From the NCBI GenBank assembly GCA_027306915.1, contig DAHUYW010000016.1, forward strand, positions 1 to 64,000: a stretch of 64,000 bases of DNA. Direction: 5' to 3'. Below are positions 8,289-16,110 of the stretch, piece after piece. Both the position numbers and the translations under genes were made by a program. This stretch comes from Spirochaetales bacterium. GTDB lineage: Bacteria; Spirochaetota; Spirochaetia; DAHUYW01. The notes below the pieces were generated by a model. It made no database searches. It had not been told where the DNA came from and saw only the letters and a list, made by a program, of their open reading frames with translations. Numbering within the stretch: position 1 is the stretch's first letter; each line of letters starts with the position of its first letter.

Positions 8289-8930
8289 TTAGCCGCGGCC
8301 CGCGACCCAGTCTCGCAGTCCTTCGAGAATAAGAAGCCCGGCTGTCGCGCCAGGATCTTCCTTGCCGCGCGACTGCTCGCCATAGTAGGCGGGCCTCCCG
8401 TGCTGGGCTATCATGTCGCGCGTTCGCTGTAGCCCCTCCCCCCCTGCGGCGTAACAGCGCTCGACTCCCTCTCGCAAGGAGAGCCCTTCGCTCGCGGCTT
8501 TTGCGATGGACTCGGACGCAGGGTAAAACACGTCGACAACGGTCTTCTCTCCGGGCTTCGCTTTCCCCCGGAGCATGATCCCCTCGACGAACGCCTTGAG
8601 AAAGACGGCGAGCCCGCCAAGGTCAAGGCTCGAGGACCCCGAGACCGCTTTGCCCCCCGCCATGAACCCGGATGCGATGAGGGTTCCCATGGTCGAGGGA
8701 GCGCTCCTCGCTATTGCCATTCCCGCTTTCATGAGAAGCCTCCCGACGTCTCCTTCAGTCGCGCGCGCGACCTCATCGCTCGCCGCGGCGAACCCCTTCG
8801 CCATGGTCAGTCCGAGGTCGCCGTCGCCGATCTGCCCATCAAGGGTGATGAGACGCTCGCGATTTCTCGTCATGACGTCGCTGATCTCCGCAATAGCAGC
8901 CGTGATATCAGCCGCGGACAACGCGTCCAC
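8289..8930 (-). CDS. dhaL: Dihydroxyacetone kinase subunit DhaL-like
   Basis: 213 residues, the usual DhaL length. It binds Mg-ADP/ATP and passes phosphate to the sugar held by DhaK. The nucleotide site is visible as DGQIGDGDLG near residue 35-45, and the helical barrel carries STMGTLIASG and PGEKTVVDVFYP. The start is a GTG at 8930 with AAGGAG six bases upstream; longer in-frame extensions run antisense-like through dhaK and are not real. It starts 23 bases after the dhaK stop. No DhaM phosphotransferase is in the window, so an ATP-dependent enzyme is more likely than a PTS-dependent one; substrate may be dihydroxyacetone or a C4 ketose. Confidence 0.88.
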   Translation of the reverse strand: MDALSAADITAAIAEISDVMTRNRERLITLDGQIGDGDLGLTMAKGFAAASDEVARATEGDVGRLLMKAGMAIARSAPSTMGTLIASGFMAGGKAVSGSSSLDLGGLAVFLKAFVEGIMLRGKAKPGEKTVVDVFYPASESIAKAASEGLSLREGVERCYAAGGEGLQRTRDMIAQHGRPAYYGEQSRGKEDPGATAGLLILEGLRDWVAGRG

Positions 8931-8953
8931 CTCGCTCTCCTTCAGGCGGCGGC

Positions 8954-9961
8954 CTACAGCTGCACCTGCTCGAAAAAGGGCGTTCGTGCAGGCTTGGACA
9001 ACAGACGTTTGAGCTCGGGATCGAGGCGCAAGAGTGAAACCGACGCTCCGGCCATCTCGAGCGAAGTCGCAAACTCGCCAACGTAGACTCGAAACACCTT
9101 GATTCGATGCTCCCCGAGGAGCAGGCCGACCTTTCGGTAAAGAATGTAGAGCTCTTCCTTGGGGGTGGCTCCGAGCCCGTTTAAGAGGACGGCCACTTCG
9201 TCGCCGGCAGCATAGGGCAAATCGGCAAGGACGGGACCAAGCATTTCTTCGATAATCTCGTCCGCCTTCCGGAGCTCGCCGCGCCGGATCCCGGGCTCGC
9301 CGTGTATCCCCATGCCTATTTCCATCTCGTTCTCGGAAAGGCTGAACTGGGGCTTGCCGACCTCGGGCACGATGTTCGGCGAGAGCGCGACTCCCATCGT
9401 CCGGACATTTGCACACGCCTTTTCCGCTATGCGCTTGACCTCGTCGAGGCTCGAGAGCTCCGCCGCTGCCGCCCCGGCGCATTTGTAGACGAAGAAGATC
9501 CCGGCAACTCCCCTTCGCCGCGCGGACTGCTCTTTCGTCGCCGAGGCAACGTCCTCGGCGGCCACAACTTGCTCGACGCGAATCCCTTCGGCATTCGCCA
9601 TCTCCTTCGCTAAGTCGAAGTTCATGACGTCACCGCCGTAGTTCCCGTAGATGTAGAGGACCCCGGCGCCCCCGTCGATGGCCCGTGTGACAGTAAGCAT
9701 CTGCTCGGAGCTCGGCGACTGAAAGACTCCCCCCACCGAGCAGCCGTCAAGCATCCCGTCGCCAACGTACCCGAGAAAGAGCGGGAGATGGCCCGAGCCG
9801 CCACCGGTGGCAAGTCCCACCTTGCCCTTGGCGAGCCCGCCCCTGCGGACCAGGCAGCGTGCATCTCCGCCTACACTCTGCACCTGGTCCGGGTGCGCGA
9901 GGTAGATTCCCTCGAGCATCTCATCCACGAAATGCTCAGGGTTGTTGATGAACTTCTTCAC
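8954..9961 (-). CDS. dhaK: Dihydroxyacetone kinase subunit DhaK-like
   Basis: 335 residues matching DhaK in length and motifs. The substrate pocket has GGGSGHLPLFLGYVGDG near residue 52 and MGIHGEPGIRR near 215, which contains the histidine that forms the covalent hemiaminal with the keto substrate. It would phosphorylate a small ketose with DhaL. The start is GTG at 9961 with GGAGG five bases upstream. It is the first gene of the leftward unit controlled from 10087-10114. Paralogues with this GHLPLFLGYVG variant occur in tetrose and other sugar pathways, so the ketose identity is open. Confidence 0.9.
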   Translation of the reverse strand: MKKFINNPEHFVDEMLEGIYLAHPDQVQSVGGDARCLVRRGGLAKGKVGLATGGGSGHLPLFLGYVGDGMLDGCSVGGVFQSPSSEQMLTVTRAIDGGAGVLYIYGNYGGDVMNFDLAKEMANAEGIRVEQVVAAEDVASATKEQSARRRGVAGIFFVYKCAGAAAAELSSLDEVKRIAEKACANVRTMGVALSPNIVPEVGKPQFSLSENEMEIGMGIHGEPGIRRGELRKADEIIEEMLGPVLADLPYAAGDEVAVLLNGLGATPKEELYILYRKVGLLLGEHRIKVFRVYVGEFATSLEMAGASVSLLRLDPELKRLLSKPARTPFFEQVQL

Positions 9962-10086
9962 CGGTACCTCCTCTCCTACGTCAGGGGGAATCCCTCAAAG
10001 CGGCCTCAGGTCGGATGGCCGCGCTTCCCACCGCCTAGGGGCGAGCGCTTAAACGAACCTGAACTTCCTGAAGAAACTTTAGAGGA

Positions 10087-10114
10087 ATTGTAGCATGAAA
10101 AGACTGAAAGTCAA
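10087..10114 (-). promoter_or_regulatory. Promoter of the dhaK-dhaL-gld unit
   Basis: On the minus strand TTGACT (10114-10109) and TACAAT (10092-10087) are 16 bases apart, with an extended TG before the -10. Transcription should start near 10080, about 120 bases before the dhaK GTG. The gap 9962-10389 holds this promoter, a motif at 10131 and the opposing regulator promoter; I see no gene in it. Confidence 0.65.
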
Positions 10115-10130
10115 CCAAAGAACCGGCATT

Positions 10131-10147
10131 GTTTAGTTGGGTTGAAC
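10131..10147. promoter_or_regulatory. TTTAGTTGG motif upstream of the dhaK promoter
   Basis: GTTTAGTTGGGTTGAAC lies 17 bases upstream of the -35 box of the dhaK promoter. Its TTTAGTTGG core is identical to 2870-2878 in the importer control region. It is a candidate regulator-binding site shared by both leftward units. Confidence 0.35.
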
Positions 10148-10338
10148 TCCCGACAAGATCGGCAGTAGGCCAATCGACCCGCTGAGGAAGGCATCCTGGG
10201 GCAACTGCGCGCCGAAAGCGACCTACCTTCGGCAGTTGGACCTGTTCCTGCCGCGACCCGTGAGCCGAGCCAGCGGTGACTCTACTGAAGTTGCGGGTAA
10301 AAGATTAAGTCGAATTCTTTAGAAAAAGCGGAATCTCG

Positions 10339-10367
10339 TTGACATTCAGTTGCTCCTGGGTTAGGCT
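10339..10367 (+). promoter_or_regulatory. Promoter of the LacI-E1-lipoyl unit
   Basis: TTGACA (10339-10344) is followed after 17 bases by TAGGCT (10362-10367). The -35 is perfect and the -10 weak, so activation or low expression is possible. The predicted start near 10374 leaves a leader of about 16 bases to the ATG at 10390. Confidence 0.5.
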
Positions 10368-10389
10368 GCTCGAGAGGCTTCGAAAAGTC

Positions 10390-11469
10390 ATGGGGACAAC
10401 GCTCAAGGAGATTGCCGAGAGAGCCAATGTTTCGCAAGCGACCGTCTCCCTCGTCCTCAACAAGAAACCGGGGGTTAGCAGCTCCACGCGCGAAAAGATC
10501 CTCAAGATCGCGAAGGATCTTGAGTATGATGCGAACAAGAGAGAACCGTCCGGCTCCGGAACCAACGGGACCATTCGCTTTCTGAAAATCGCCACCCACG
10601 GGCATACAGTTAACCGCGACCACGACGTTTTTATCGCCGACTACATCGACGGCCTCGCTCATGGCGCGCACCTTTCGAATTTTAACCTCGAAATCGCCTC
10701 CTTCCGAGGCGCTACACCCGATGAGATCGTGACGACCATAACCGGCACCAACCTGAGCGGAGTGGTTGTCCTCGGCACCGAGCTTAGCACCGAGCACATC
10801 CGGGCGTTCACCAGGATCGCAATCCCTCTGGTCTTCTTGGACACCTTTCACGACTTCCTCGATTTCGATTTTGTCGACATGAACAACCGGGATGCGGTCT
10901 ACAAGATAGTCACCCACCTCCTGGAGAACGGCCATACCGATATCGGCTTCGTTCGCAGTGGAGTGAATACCCACAACTTCCAGCTGCGCGACGAGGGCTT
11001 TCACCAGGTCGTGAAAGGACTCGGGGTTTCCATCAAGGAATCCAACATCTTCACGGTCGATTCCACCTTCCAGGGCGCCTATCACGACATGCTCGATTAT
11101 CTTAGCCGGCGGTCGAAGCTTCCGACCGCGCTCTTCTGCACGAACGACGTTATAGCCTACGGCTGCATTAAGGCACTTCGCGACAAAGGCTTCCAAATAC
11201 CGGACGACGTCTCCGTCGTCGGGTTCGACGATCTCCCGCTTTCGTCTGTCATGGATCCCGCGCTCACCACCATGCAGGTGTCGAAGAAGCAGATGGGGGA
11301 GATCGCGCTCGCTCGGATCACTCAGCGCATTGCAAGCGGCGGGAACCTGCCCTCGGTGAAGGTCCAGGTCGGGGGGGAGCTCATCGTTCGCGAGAGCGTC
11401 CGAAATCTCCTCGCCGCACGTCAGAAGTCCCGCGCACAAGCGGGCGAGGACGGCTCCAAACGCTCCTGA
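10390..11469 (+). CDS. LacI-family transcriptional regulator
   Basis: 359 residues. The N-terminal helix-turn-helix is TLKEIAERANVSQATVS followed by the hinge LNKKPGVSSSTREKI, both diagnostic of LacI. The C-terminal two-thirds is a periplasmic-binding-like effector domain (ALFCTNDVIAYGCIKAL, SVVGFDDLPLSS). It should bind operators around this divergent region and respond to a sugar or sugar phosphate. I start at ATG 10390 because the HTH begins at once; the upstream in-frame extension overlaps the promoter. E1 alpha starts 13 bases after it, so regulator and dehydrogenase genes are co-transcribed. Confidence 0.93.
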   Translation: MGTTLKEIAERANVSQATVSLVLNKKPGVSSSTREKILKIAKDLEYDANKREPSGSGTNGTIRFLKIATHGHTVNRDHDVFIADYIDGLAHGAHLSNFNLEIASFRGATPDEIVTTITGTNLSGVVVLGTELSTEHIRAFTRIAIPLVFLDTFHDFLDFDFVDMNNRDAVYKIVTHLLENGHTDIGFVRSGVNTHNFQLRDEGFHQVVKGLGVSIKESNIFTVDSTFQGAYHDMLDYLSRRSKLPTALFCTNDVIAYGCIKALRDKGFQIPDDVSVVGFDDLPLSSVMDPALTTMQVSKKQMGEIALARITQRIASGGNLPSVKVQVGGELIVRESVRNLLAARQKSRAQAGEDGSKRS

Positions 11470-11482
11470 CTGGAGGTAAAAG

Positions 11483-12499
11483 ATGCGCTCGTCATCCGAT
11501 ACGGTCCCTCCGCGGGAGCTCCGTCTCCACATGCTTCGGACGATGCTGCGGATCCGCGCGTTCGAGGACCGGGTAGCGGAGTCCTACCTCCGCGGCATGA
11601 CCGCAGGCTCTATGTTCCACCTCTCGGTCGGCGAAGAGGCGGCCGCGACCGGAATGGGCTGCGCAATGCAGAAGGGGGACTGGTTCACGACTCATCACCG
11701 CGGTCATGGGATCTTCATCGCACGAGGGGCGGATCTCGGGCGCATGTTCGCGGAGGTGTTCGGGAGGGTCGACGGCTATTGCAGGGGAAAGGGCGGATCG
11801 ATGCATATTGCCGACGTGACTCTTGGCCATATGGGCGCCAACGCTATCGTCGGGGCCAATATCCCCATCTCGCTCGGGGGCGGACTTTCCATGAAATACC
11901 AGAACAAGCCACAGATTAGCGTCGCGTTTTTCGGCGACGGCGCCCTCAATCAGGGAGTCCTCTACGAGTCGATGAATATGGCGGCCCTGTGGCAGCTTCC
12001 CGTGGTTTTTGCGGTCGTCAACAACCAGTACGGCATGGGCACCCGCATCGATCACGCCTCTGCGAGCCTCGACTTCACCCGGCGCGCAGAGACCTTCGGG
12101 GTACGGGGCGTTGAGGTCGACGGCATGGACGTCGAGAAGGTGTGGCAGGCAAGCCGCGAGCTTTTTGAGGCATGTCGCGCAGGAGCCGGGCCCGGCTTTA
12201 TCATCGCAAACGCCTATCGTTTCTACGGTCACGGCCGCAAGGACCCGAGCCCCTATCGTTCTCACGAGGAGGAGGAGCGCTGGCGCGCTCGCGACCCTAT
12301 CGCGACAGAGCACAGGCGCCTCGTCGAAGAGGGGGTGATGGACGAAGGTGGCTTCGAGGAGATGCAGCGCGCGGTCGTCGATGAGATCGAGCGCGCCGTC
12401 GCATTTGCCGCGGCATCTCCCGAACCTCCACCGGAGGAGCTCTTCACCGATGTCTTTGTGCGCGAGGAGGCGGATGATGGCCCTCATGACCTACCGTGA
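11483..12499 (+). CDS. 2-oxoacid/acetoin dehydrogenase-type E1 component, alpha subunit
   Basis: 338 residues, close to PdhA/AcoA length. The thiamine-diphosphate motif runs from GDGALNQG (about 152) to VVNNQYG (about 180); THHRGHG and RGKGGSMH are conserved E1 alpha features. With the beta subunit it would decarboxylate or cleave a 2-oxo compound and reductively acylate a lipoyl group. The ribosome site TGGAGG is 8 bases before ATG 11483. It overlaps the beta gene by 23 bases. Which oxo substrate is used cannot be told; acetoin-, pyruvate- and branched-chain-type E1 share these motifs. Confidence 0.92.
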   Translation: MRSSSDTVPPRELRLHMLRTMLRIRAFEDRVAESYLRGMTAGSMFHLSVGEEAAATGMGCAMQKGDWFTTHHRGHGIFIARGADLGRMFAEVFGRVDGYCRGKGGSMHIADVTLGHMGANAIVGANIPISLGGGLSMKYQNKPQISVAFFGDGALNQGVLYESMNMAALWQLPVVFAVVNNQYGMGTRIDHASASLDFTRRAETFGVRGVEVDGMDVEKVWQASRELFEACRAGAGPGFIIANAYRFYGHGRKDPSPYRSHEEEERWRARDPIATEHRRLVEEGVMDEGGFEEMQRAVVDEIERAVAFAAASPEPPPEELFTDVFVREEADDGPHDLP

Positions 12500-13463
12500 G
12501 GCGTTGCGTGCCGCGCTCCAGGAGGAGATGCGCAGGGACGAGCGTGTCTTCGTTGTAGGCGAAGAGGTGGGGCGTTACGGCGGAGCCTACGCGGTGACGA
12601 AAGGGCTCTTCGAGGAGTTCGGCGCGAGGCGCATGATAGATACCCCGATCAGCGAGGCCGCAACTGTAGGACTGGGTGTGGGCGCCGCAGTGACGGGCCT
12701 GCGTCCCGTTGTTGAGCTCATGTACGTGGACTTCATCGGTCTTGCGATGGACCAGATCGCCAACCAGATGGCGAAGCTGCGCTACATGACCGGGGGTCAG
12801 GTCCGTGTGCCAATGGTCCTCCGGATGCAGGGAGGCACGGGCCGCTCCGCCGGCGCCCAACACTCGCAGAGCCTGGAGGCGCTTCTTGCCCACATCCCGG
12901 GACTGCGCCTCGCGATGCCTGCGACTCCTGCCGACGCGAAAGGACTTCTGAAGAGCGCAATTCGCAGCGACGACCCTGTGATCTTCATCGAGCACAAGGC
13001 GCTCTATGGAACGAAGGGGGAGGTTCCGGACGGCGAACACATCGTTCCCTTCGGGCGCGCCAAGGTGGCTCGCGAGGGAAGCGATGTCACCGTTGTCGCC
13101 TACTCACGGATGGTGCTCTACGCCCTGGAAGCGGCAGAGAAGCTCGAGAAGGAAGAGGGGGTGCGCGCCGAGGTCATCGATCTGCGCACGCTCAACCCGC
13201 TCGATATGGCGACAGTCTTGGACTCGGTCCGAAAGACCGGGAGAGCTCTCGTCGCAAGCGAAGCTCACCGCACCTGCGGCTTCGCCGCCGAGCTCGCCGC
13301 TCGCATCATGGAGGGTTGCTTTGCCTCCCTGAAGAAACCGGTCGTTCGGGTGACCGCGAAAGACGTGCCCGTGCCGGCGACGCTCCTCGAAAAGCTCTCG
13401 ATACCTGACAGCGAAGAGATCCGCCGCGAGGCGTGTTCCCTTGTGCGAGGAGGGCAGAAGTGA
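12477..13463 (+). CDS. 2-oxoacid/acetoin dehydrogenase-type E1 component, beta subunit
   Basis: 328 residues. It begins MTYREALRAALQEEM, has VVGEEVGRYGGAY near residue 27 and DTPISEAATVGLGVG near 60, containing the glutamate that contacts the thiamine ring, and the transketolase C-terminal domain (VIDLRTLNPLD). It completes the E1 heterotetramer with the alpha subunit. ATG 12477 has GAGGAGG at a spacing of 6; ATG 12474 is also possible. Longer upstream starts fall inside the alpha gene. The stop overlaps the GTG of the lipoyl gene. Confidence 0.92.
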   Translation: MALMTYREALRAALQEEMRRDERVFVVGEEVGRYGGAYAVTKGLFEEFGARRMIDTPISEAATVGLGVGAAVTGLRPVVELMYVDFIGLAMDQIANQMAKLRYMTGGQVRVPMVLRMQGGTGRSAGAQHSQSLEALLAHIPGLRLAMPATPADAKGLLKSAIRSDDPVIFIEHKALYGTKGEVPDGEHIVPFGRAKVAREGSDVTVVAYSRMVLYALEAAEKLEKEEGVRAEVIDLRTLNPLDMATVLDSVRKTGRALVASEAHRTCGFAAELAARIMEGCFASLKKPVVRVTAKDVPVPATLLEKLSIPDSEEIRREACSLVRGGQK

Positions 13464-13714
13464 TACACCCCGTCCGCTTGCCGCAGCTCACGGAAACCAT
13501 GGAAGAGGCAACGATCGTGAAGTGGCTCAAAGCGATCGGAGATCGCATCGCGAAGCAGGACCGTCTCTACGAGGTCGAGACCGACAAGATGACCATCGAG
13601 GTCGAATCGGTCGATGCCGGGTACTTGTGCGCGATAAAGGTTGCCGAGGGCCAGAGCGCGAAGGTGGGGCAGGAGGTCGCGCTCATCGCGGACAGTCGGG
13701 AGGAGTGCCCGTAG
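13460..13714 (+). CDS. Stand-alone lipoyl-domain protein
   Basis: 84 residues forming a single biotinyl/lipoyl-attachment domain: PQLTETMEEATIVKW at the start, ETDKMTIEVES with the lysine to be lipoylated near residue 43, and AKVGQEVALI at the end. There is no E3-binding or acyltransferase domain; the gene stops at TAG. The start is GTG 13460, overlapping the E1 beta stop, with GGAGGG upstream. It must serve as the swinging arm for the E1 pair, but any E2 acyltransferase or E3 would have to come from elsewhere, or the acyl group is passed on differently. Confidence 0.85.
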   Translation: MIHPVRLPQLTETMEEATIVKWLKAIGDRIAKQDRLYEVETDKMTIEVESVDAGYLCAIKVAEGQSAKVGQEVALIADSREECP

Positions 13715-13730
13715 GCGCGCGCGGCGCGCC
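13714..13730. terminator. Hairpin between convergent lipoyl and kinase genes
   Basis: GGCGCGC-GCG-GCGCGCC is a perfect 7-bp stem with a 3-base loop starting on the last base of the lipoyl stop codon, 15 bases before the end of the opposing kinase. There is no T-run on either strand, so intrinsic termination is uncertain. Confidence 0.35.
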
Positions 13731-13745
13731 CACTACCTGCGCCCG

Positions 13746-15296
13746 CTAGCGCCCCTCCTCGACATAGTGCACGAGTCGATGGGAATCCTCCTTCAGGTGG
13801 TCGTAGGTAGCGACGTATTGCTTCACATATTCACGATACCTCAGGTGAGCCTTCCCGTCCGGATGAAAGACGCGCTTTGTTCGCACCATTCGGGAGGCCG
13901 CCTGTTCGATCGTAGGGTATAGCCCGGCGGCCACCGCAGCCGCGATGGCGCTTCCGAGAGCGACCGCCTGCTGCTCCTCGGGGATCGTGATCGGTTTGCC
14001 GGTCACGTCCGCATGAATCTGCATCCAGAGGTCACTCAACGTTGCGCCACCACAGGCAATAATCTCCTTGATCTCAACGCCTGCATCCTCCATCTGCTCG
14101 ATGATCACTTCGGTGCCGTACACGATCCCCTCCATTATGGCCCGATAAAGGTGTGCGGGCGTGTGGCTCAAGGAGAGCCCGCGAATAACCCCGCGGCTTG
14201 CGGGGTCGGTCCAGGGGGTCCTATTCCCCTGCCAATGCTCGAGCACGACGATCCCGTCGGAGCCCGGAGAGATGTGCGCGGCCTCCTCGCTTAAGAGATC
14301 AAAGATCGAACGCTTTTGCGCCAGCGCGCGAGCGGCGACCTCGGCCCCTACGAAGTTGGTGGTGAACCACCGCATGACCGAGCCGGTGGAGATCTGGCCC
14401 GCCTCGATCACCTCTCTCCCGTCGACTATCGCATCGGGATAGCTCCCGAAGAGACCCTTCACATGGATCTCGCGGTCGGCGATGGCAATCTGAAGCTGTG
14501 AGGAGCCGGTTATGAGGGCAAGCTTTCCCGGCTCGAGCGCGTTCACCCCGACCACGCCGAGCAGCGCGTCGGCGCCTCCCCCTGCGACCGGAATCCCGAA
14601 AGGAAGCGAGGTCTTTTCGGCCATCTCGCGCGAGAGGCCTCCGACGATCTCGCCAATCTTCACCACGCGCTCGGGTATCTTCTCGAAGATGTCTTCCAGG
14701 CCGATTTTCCGGTAGAGGGAGAGAGGAAGACCGCCGTCGTGGGAGTTGTAGAACCAGCGGATCGAGAGGGTATCGATGTTCACCGTGCGCTCGCCCGTCA
14801 GTCGGAGCGCCAGCCAGTCGGTCAACTCGAAGATAGTCGCAGCCTTTCGATAGAGCTCGCCCTCGTGGCGCTTCAGCCAGAGCAGCTTGCAGGGAAACCA
14901 TTCGGGAGACACGTTGCCGAAGCCGACGTATTTCAGGGCCGGATCGCCGGTCGCAGCAATCTCCTCAGCCTCGGCGCTCGCCCGAATGTCCATCCACATG
15001 AGGGCGTCGCGAAGCGGCCGACCCCGTTCGTCGAGAAGGACCACGGTGCAACTCGTACCGTCGATGCCGATGCCGACGATCTCGTGCGGCATCACCTTGC
15101 AGGTACGAATAGCCTCCTGAATCGACTCCGCGAGCGCGCGGTCCCAGTCATCCGGACTTTGCTCCGCCCAGCCCGGGTGGCGGAAGGCCGTGGGATTGAG
15201 GCTCACCCCGAAGCCGAGGCATCGGCCCTCCTCATCAAATACTCCGGCTCGGAAGCTTTCCGTCCCCGCATCGACTCCGAGAACGTATCTGCCCAT
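13746..15296 (-). CDS. FGGY-family carbohydrate kinase
   Basis: 516 residues, the normal size of FGGY kinases. The N-terminal domain has the phosphate-binding GVDAGTESFRAG and IGIDGTSCTVV; the C-terminal domain has ITGSSQLQ and the FGGY signature region (MEGIVYGTEVIIEQM), then ACGGATLSDLW. It phosphorylates a pentulose, pentitol or related sugar with ATP. The pattern GNVSPEWFPCKLLWLKRH recalls ribulokinase- and xylulokinase-like subgroups, but I cannot fix the substrate. ATG 15296 has GGAG upstream; an 11-residue extension was rejected. It converges on the lipoyl gene and is likely the second kinase of the same sugar locus. Confidence 0.88.
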   Translation of the reverse strand: MGRYVLGVDAGTESFRAGVFDEEGRCLGFGVSLNPTAFRHPGWAEQSPDDWDRALAESIQEAIRTCKVMPHEIVGIGIDGTSCTVVLLDERGRPLRDALMWMDIRASAEAEEIAATGDPALKYVGFGNVSPEWFPCKLLWLKRHEGELYRKAATIFELTDWLALRLTGERTVNIDTLSIRWFYNSHDGGLPLSLYRKIGLEDIFEKIPERVVKIGEIVGGLSREMAEKTSLPFGIPVAGGGADALLGVVGVNALEPGKLALITGSSQLQIAIADREIHVKGLFGSYPDAIVDGREVIEAGQISTGSVMRWFTTNFVGAEVAARALAQKRSIFDLLSEEAAHISPGSDGIVVLEHWQGNRTPWTDPASRGVIRGLSLSHTPAHLYRAIMEGIVYGTEVIIEQMEDAGVEIKEIIACGGATLSDLWMQIHADVTGKPITIPEEQQAVALGSAIAAAVAAGLYPTIEQAASRMVRTKRVFHPDGKAHLRYREYVKQYVATYDHLKEDSHRLVHYVEEGR

Positions 15297-15332
15297 GTGC
15301 GACTCCAAATGGTGGAATGCTCGAATCATTCT

Positions 15333-15359
15333 AGTATATCATTGGCAGTCGCCCTGCAA
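15333..15359 (-). promoter_or_regulatory. Possible promoter of the FGGY kinase
   Basis: On the minus strand TATACT (15338-15333) stands 37 bases before the ATG. TTGCAG (15359-15354) is the best -35, but the spacer is only 15 bases. The -10 box is convincing and the -35 is not. Confidence 0.35.
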
Positions 15360-15438
15360 CAGGAGCTTCCCGACCGAGCTTGACTGCTCGCCCGCCGTGT
15401 GAAACGATCGGAGGTGAGATCACCACGAGGGAGCGACG

Positions 15439-16005
15439 ATGAAAGCCGATCGAATCGCACAGGTAGCTTCCGAACTCGCTGCTACCTACGAGCGACACTA
15501 CCATACCTGCGGGCAATGCACGTTGGCCGCGATCGAGGACGCCCTCGGCGTTCACGACGACGGGGTGTTTAGATCGGCGAGCTGCTTCGGCGCTGGAATC
15601 GGCAAGCTTGGCGACGGAAGCTGCGGCGGCTACCTCGGGGCAACGATGGCGATCGGCCACCTCTTCGGCCGCCCTCGCGACAAGTTCGACGACGATCCCG
15701 AGACCATGGAGATCGTCAACCAAGCCGCTGTCGCGCTGCACCGGCAGTTCCTCGTCACCTATGGCTCGGTCGCCTGCCGCTCTATCCAGGAGAAGGTTCT
15801 TGGACGTCCCTACGATCTCTGGAACCCAGCTGAGCGCGCGGCCTTCGAGGAGGCGGGAGGTCATCGGGACAAATGCCCCGGCGTGGTAGCCAACGCCGCG
15901 CAGTGGGGTGCACAGCTCATCCTAGCCGAGATGGAAAGGCGGGGGCTGACGCTCCGGCAGCTCAAGCGCCCGAGAGACCCATGGGAATACGGGCGCCCTG
16001 TCTGA
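15439..16005 (+). CDS. C_GCAxxG_C_C family redox-type protein
   Basis: 188 residues. The N-terminal half has the family cysteine pattern: HTCGQCTLAAIEDALG near residue 22, SCFGAGIGKLGDGSCGGYLGA near 45 and VACRSIQEKVLG near 113, with a further cysteine in DKCPGVV near 145. These conserved cysteines suggest metal or disulfide redox chemistry; no member has a firmly established role that I know. The start has GAGGGAG upstream. It stands alone between the divergent kinase and the ABC exporter. Confidence 0.8.
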   Translation: MKADRIAQVASELAATYERHYHTCGQCTLAAIEDALGVHDDGVFRSASCFGAGIGKLGDGSCGGYLGATMAIGHLFGRPRDKFDDDPETMEIVNQAAVALHRQFLVTYGSVACRSIQEKVLGRPYDLWNPAERAAFEEAGGHRDKCPGVVANAAQWGAQLILAEMERRGLTLRQLKRPRDPWEYGRPV

Positions 16006-16110
16006 CTCAATCGACATCCGCCGTTACGTCCACGTTTCGCAGCGCCCCGAATCCTTGACAGGAAGAGCGATTCTTATCACCCTTGTAAGGATCGGTATAT
16101 CACTCCAATC

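Noticed and set aside
10282..12487. Long antisense open frames opposite the LacI and E1 alpha genes
   Set aside because: The forward frames give complete, motif-bearing proteins; the antisense frames have no recognisable domain.
16055..16110. Promoter for the MsbA-like gene at TTGACA 16055
   Set aside because: The bases at proper spacing (CACCCT) do not resemble a -10 box; I could not support a complete promoter.
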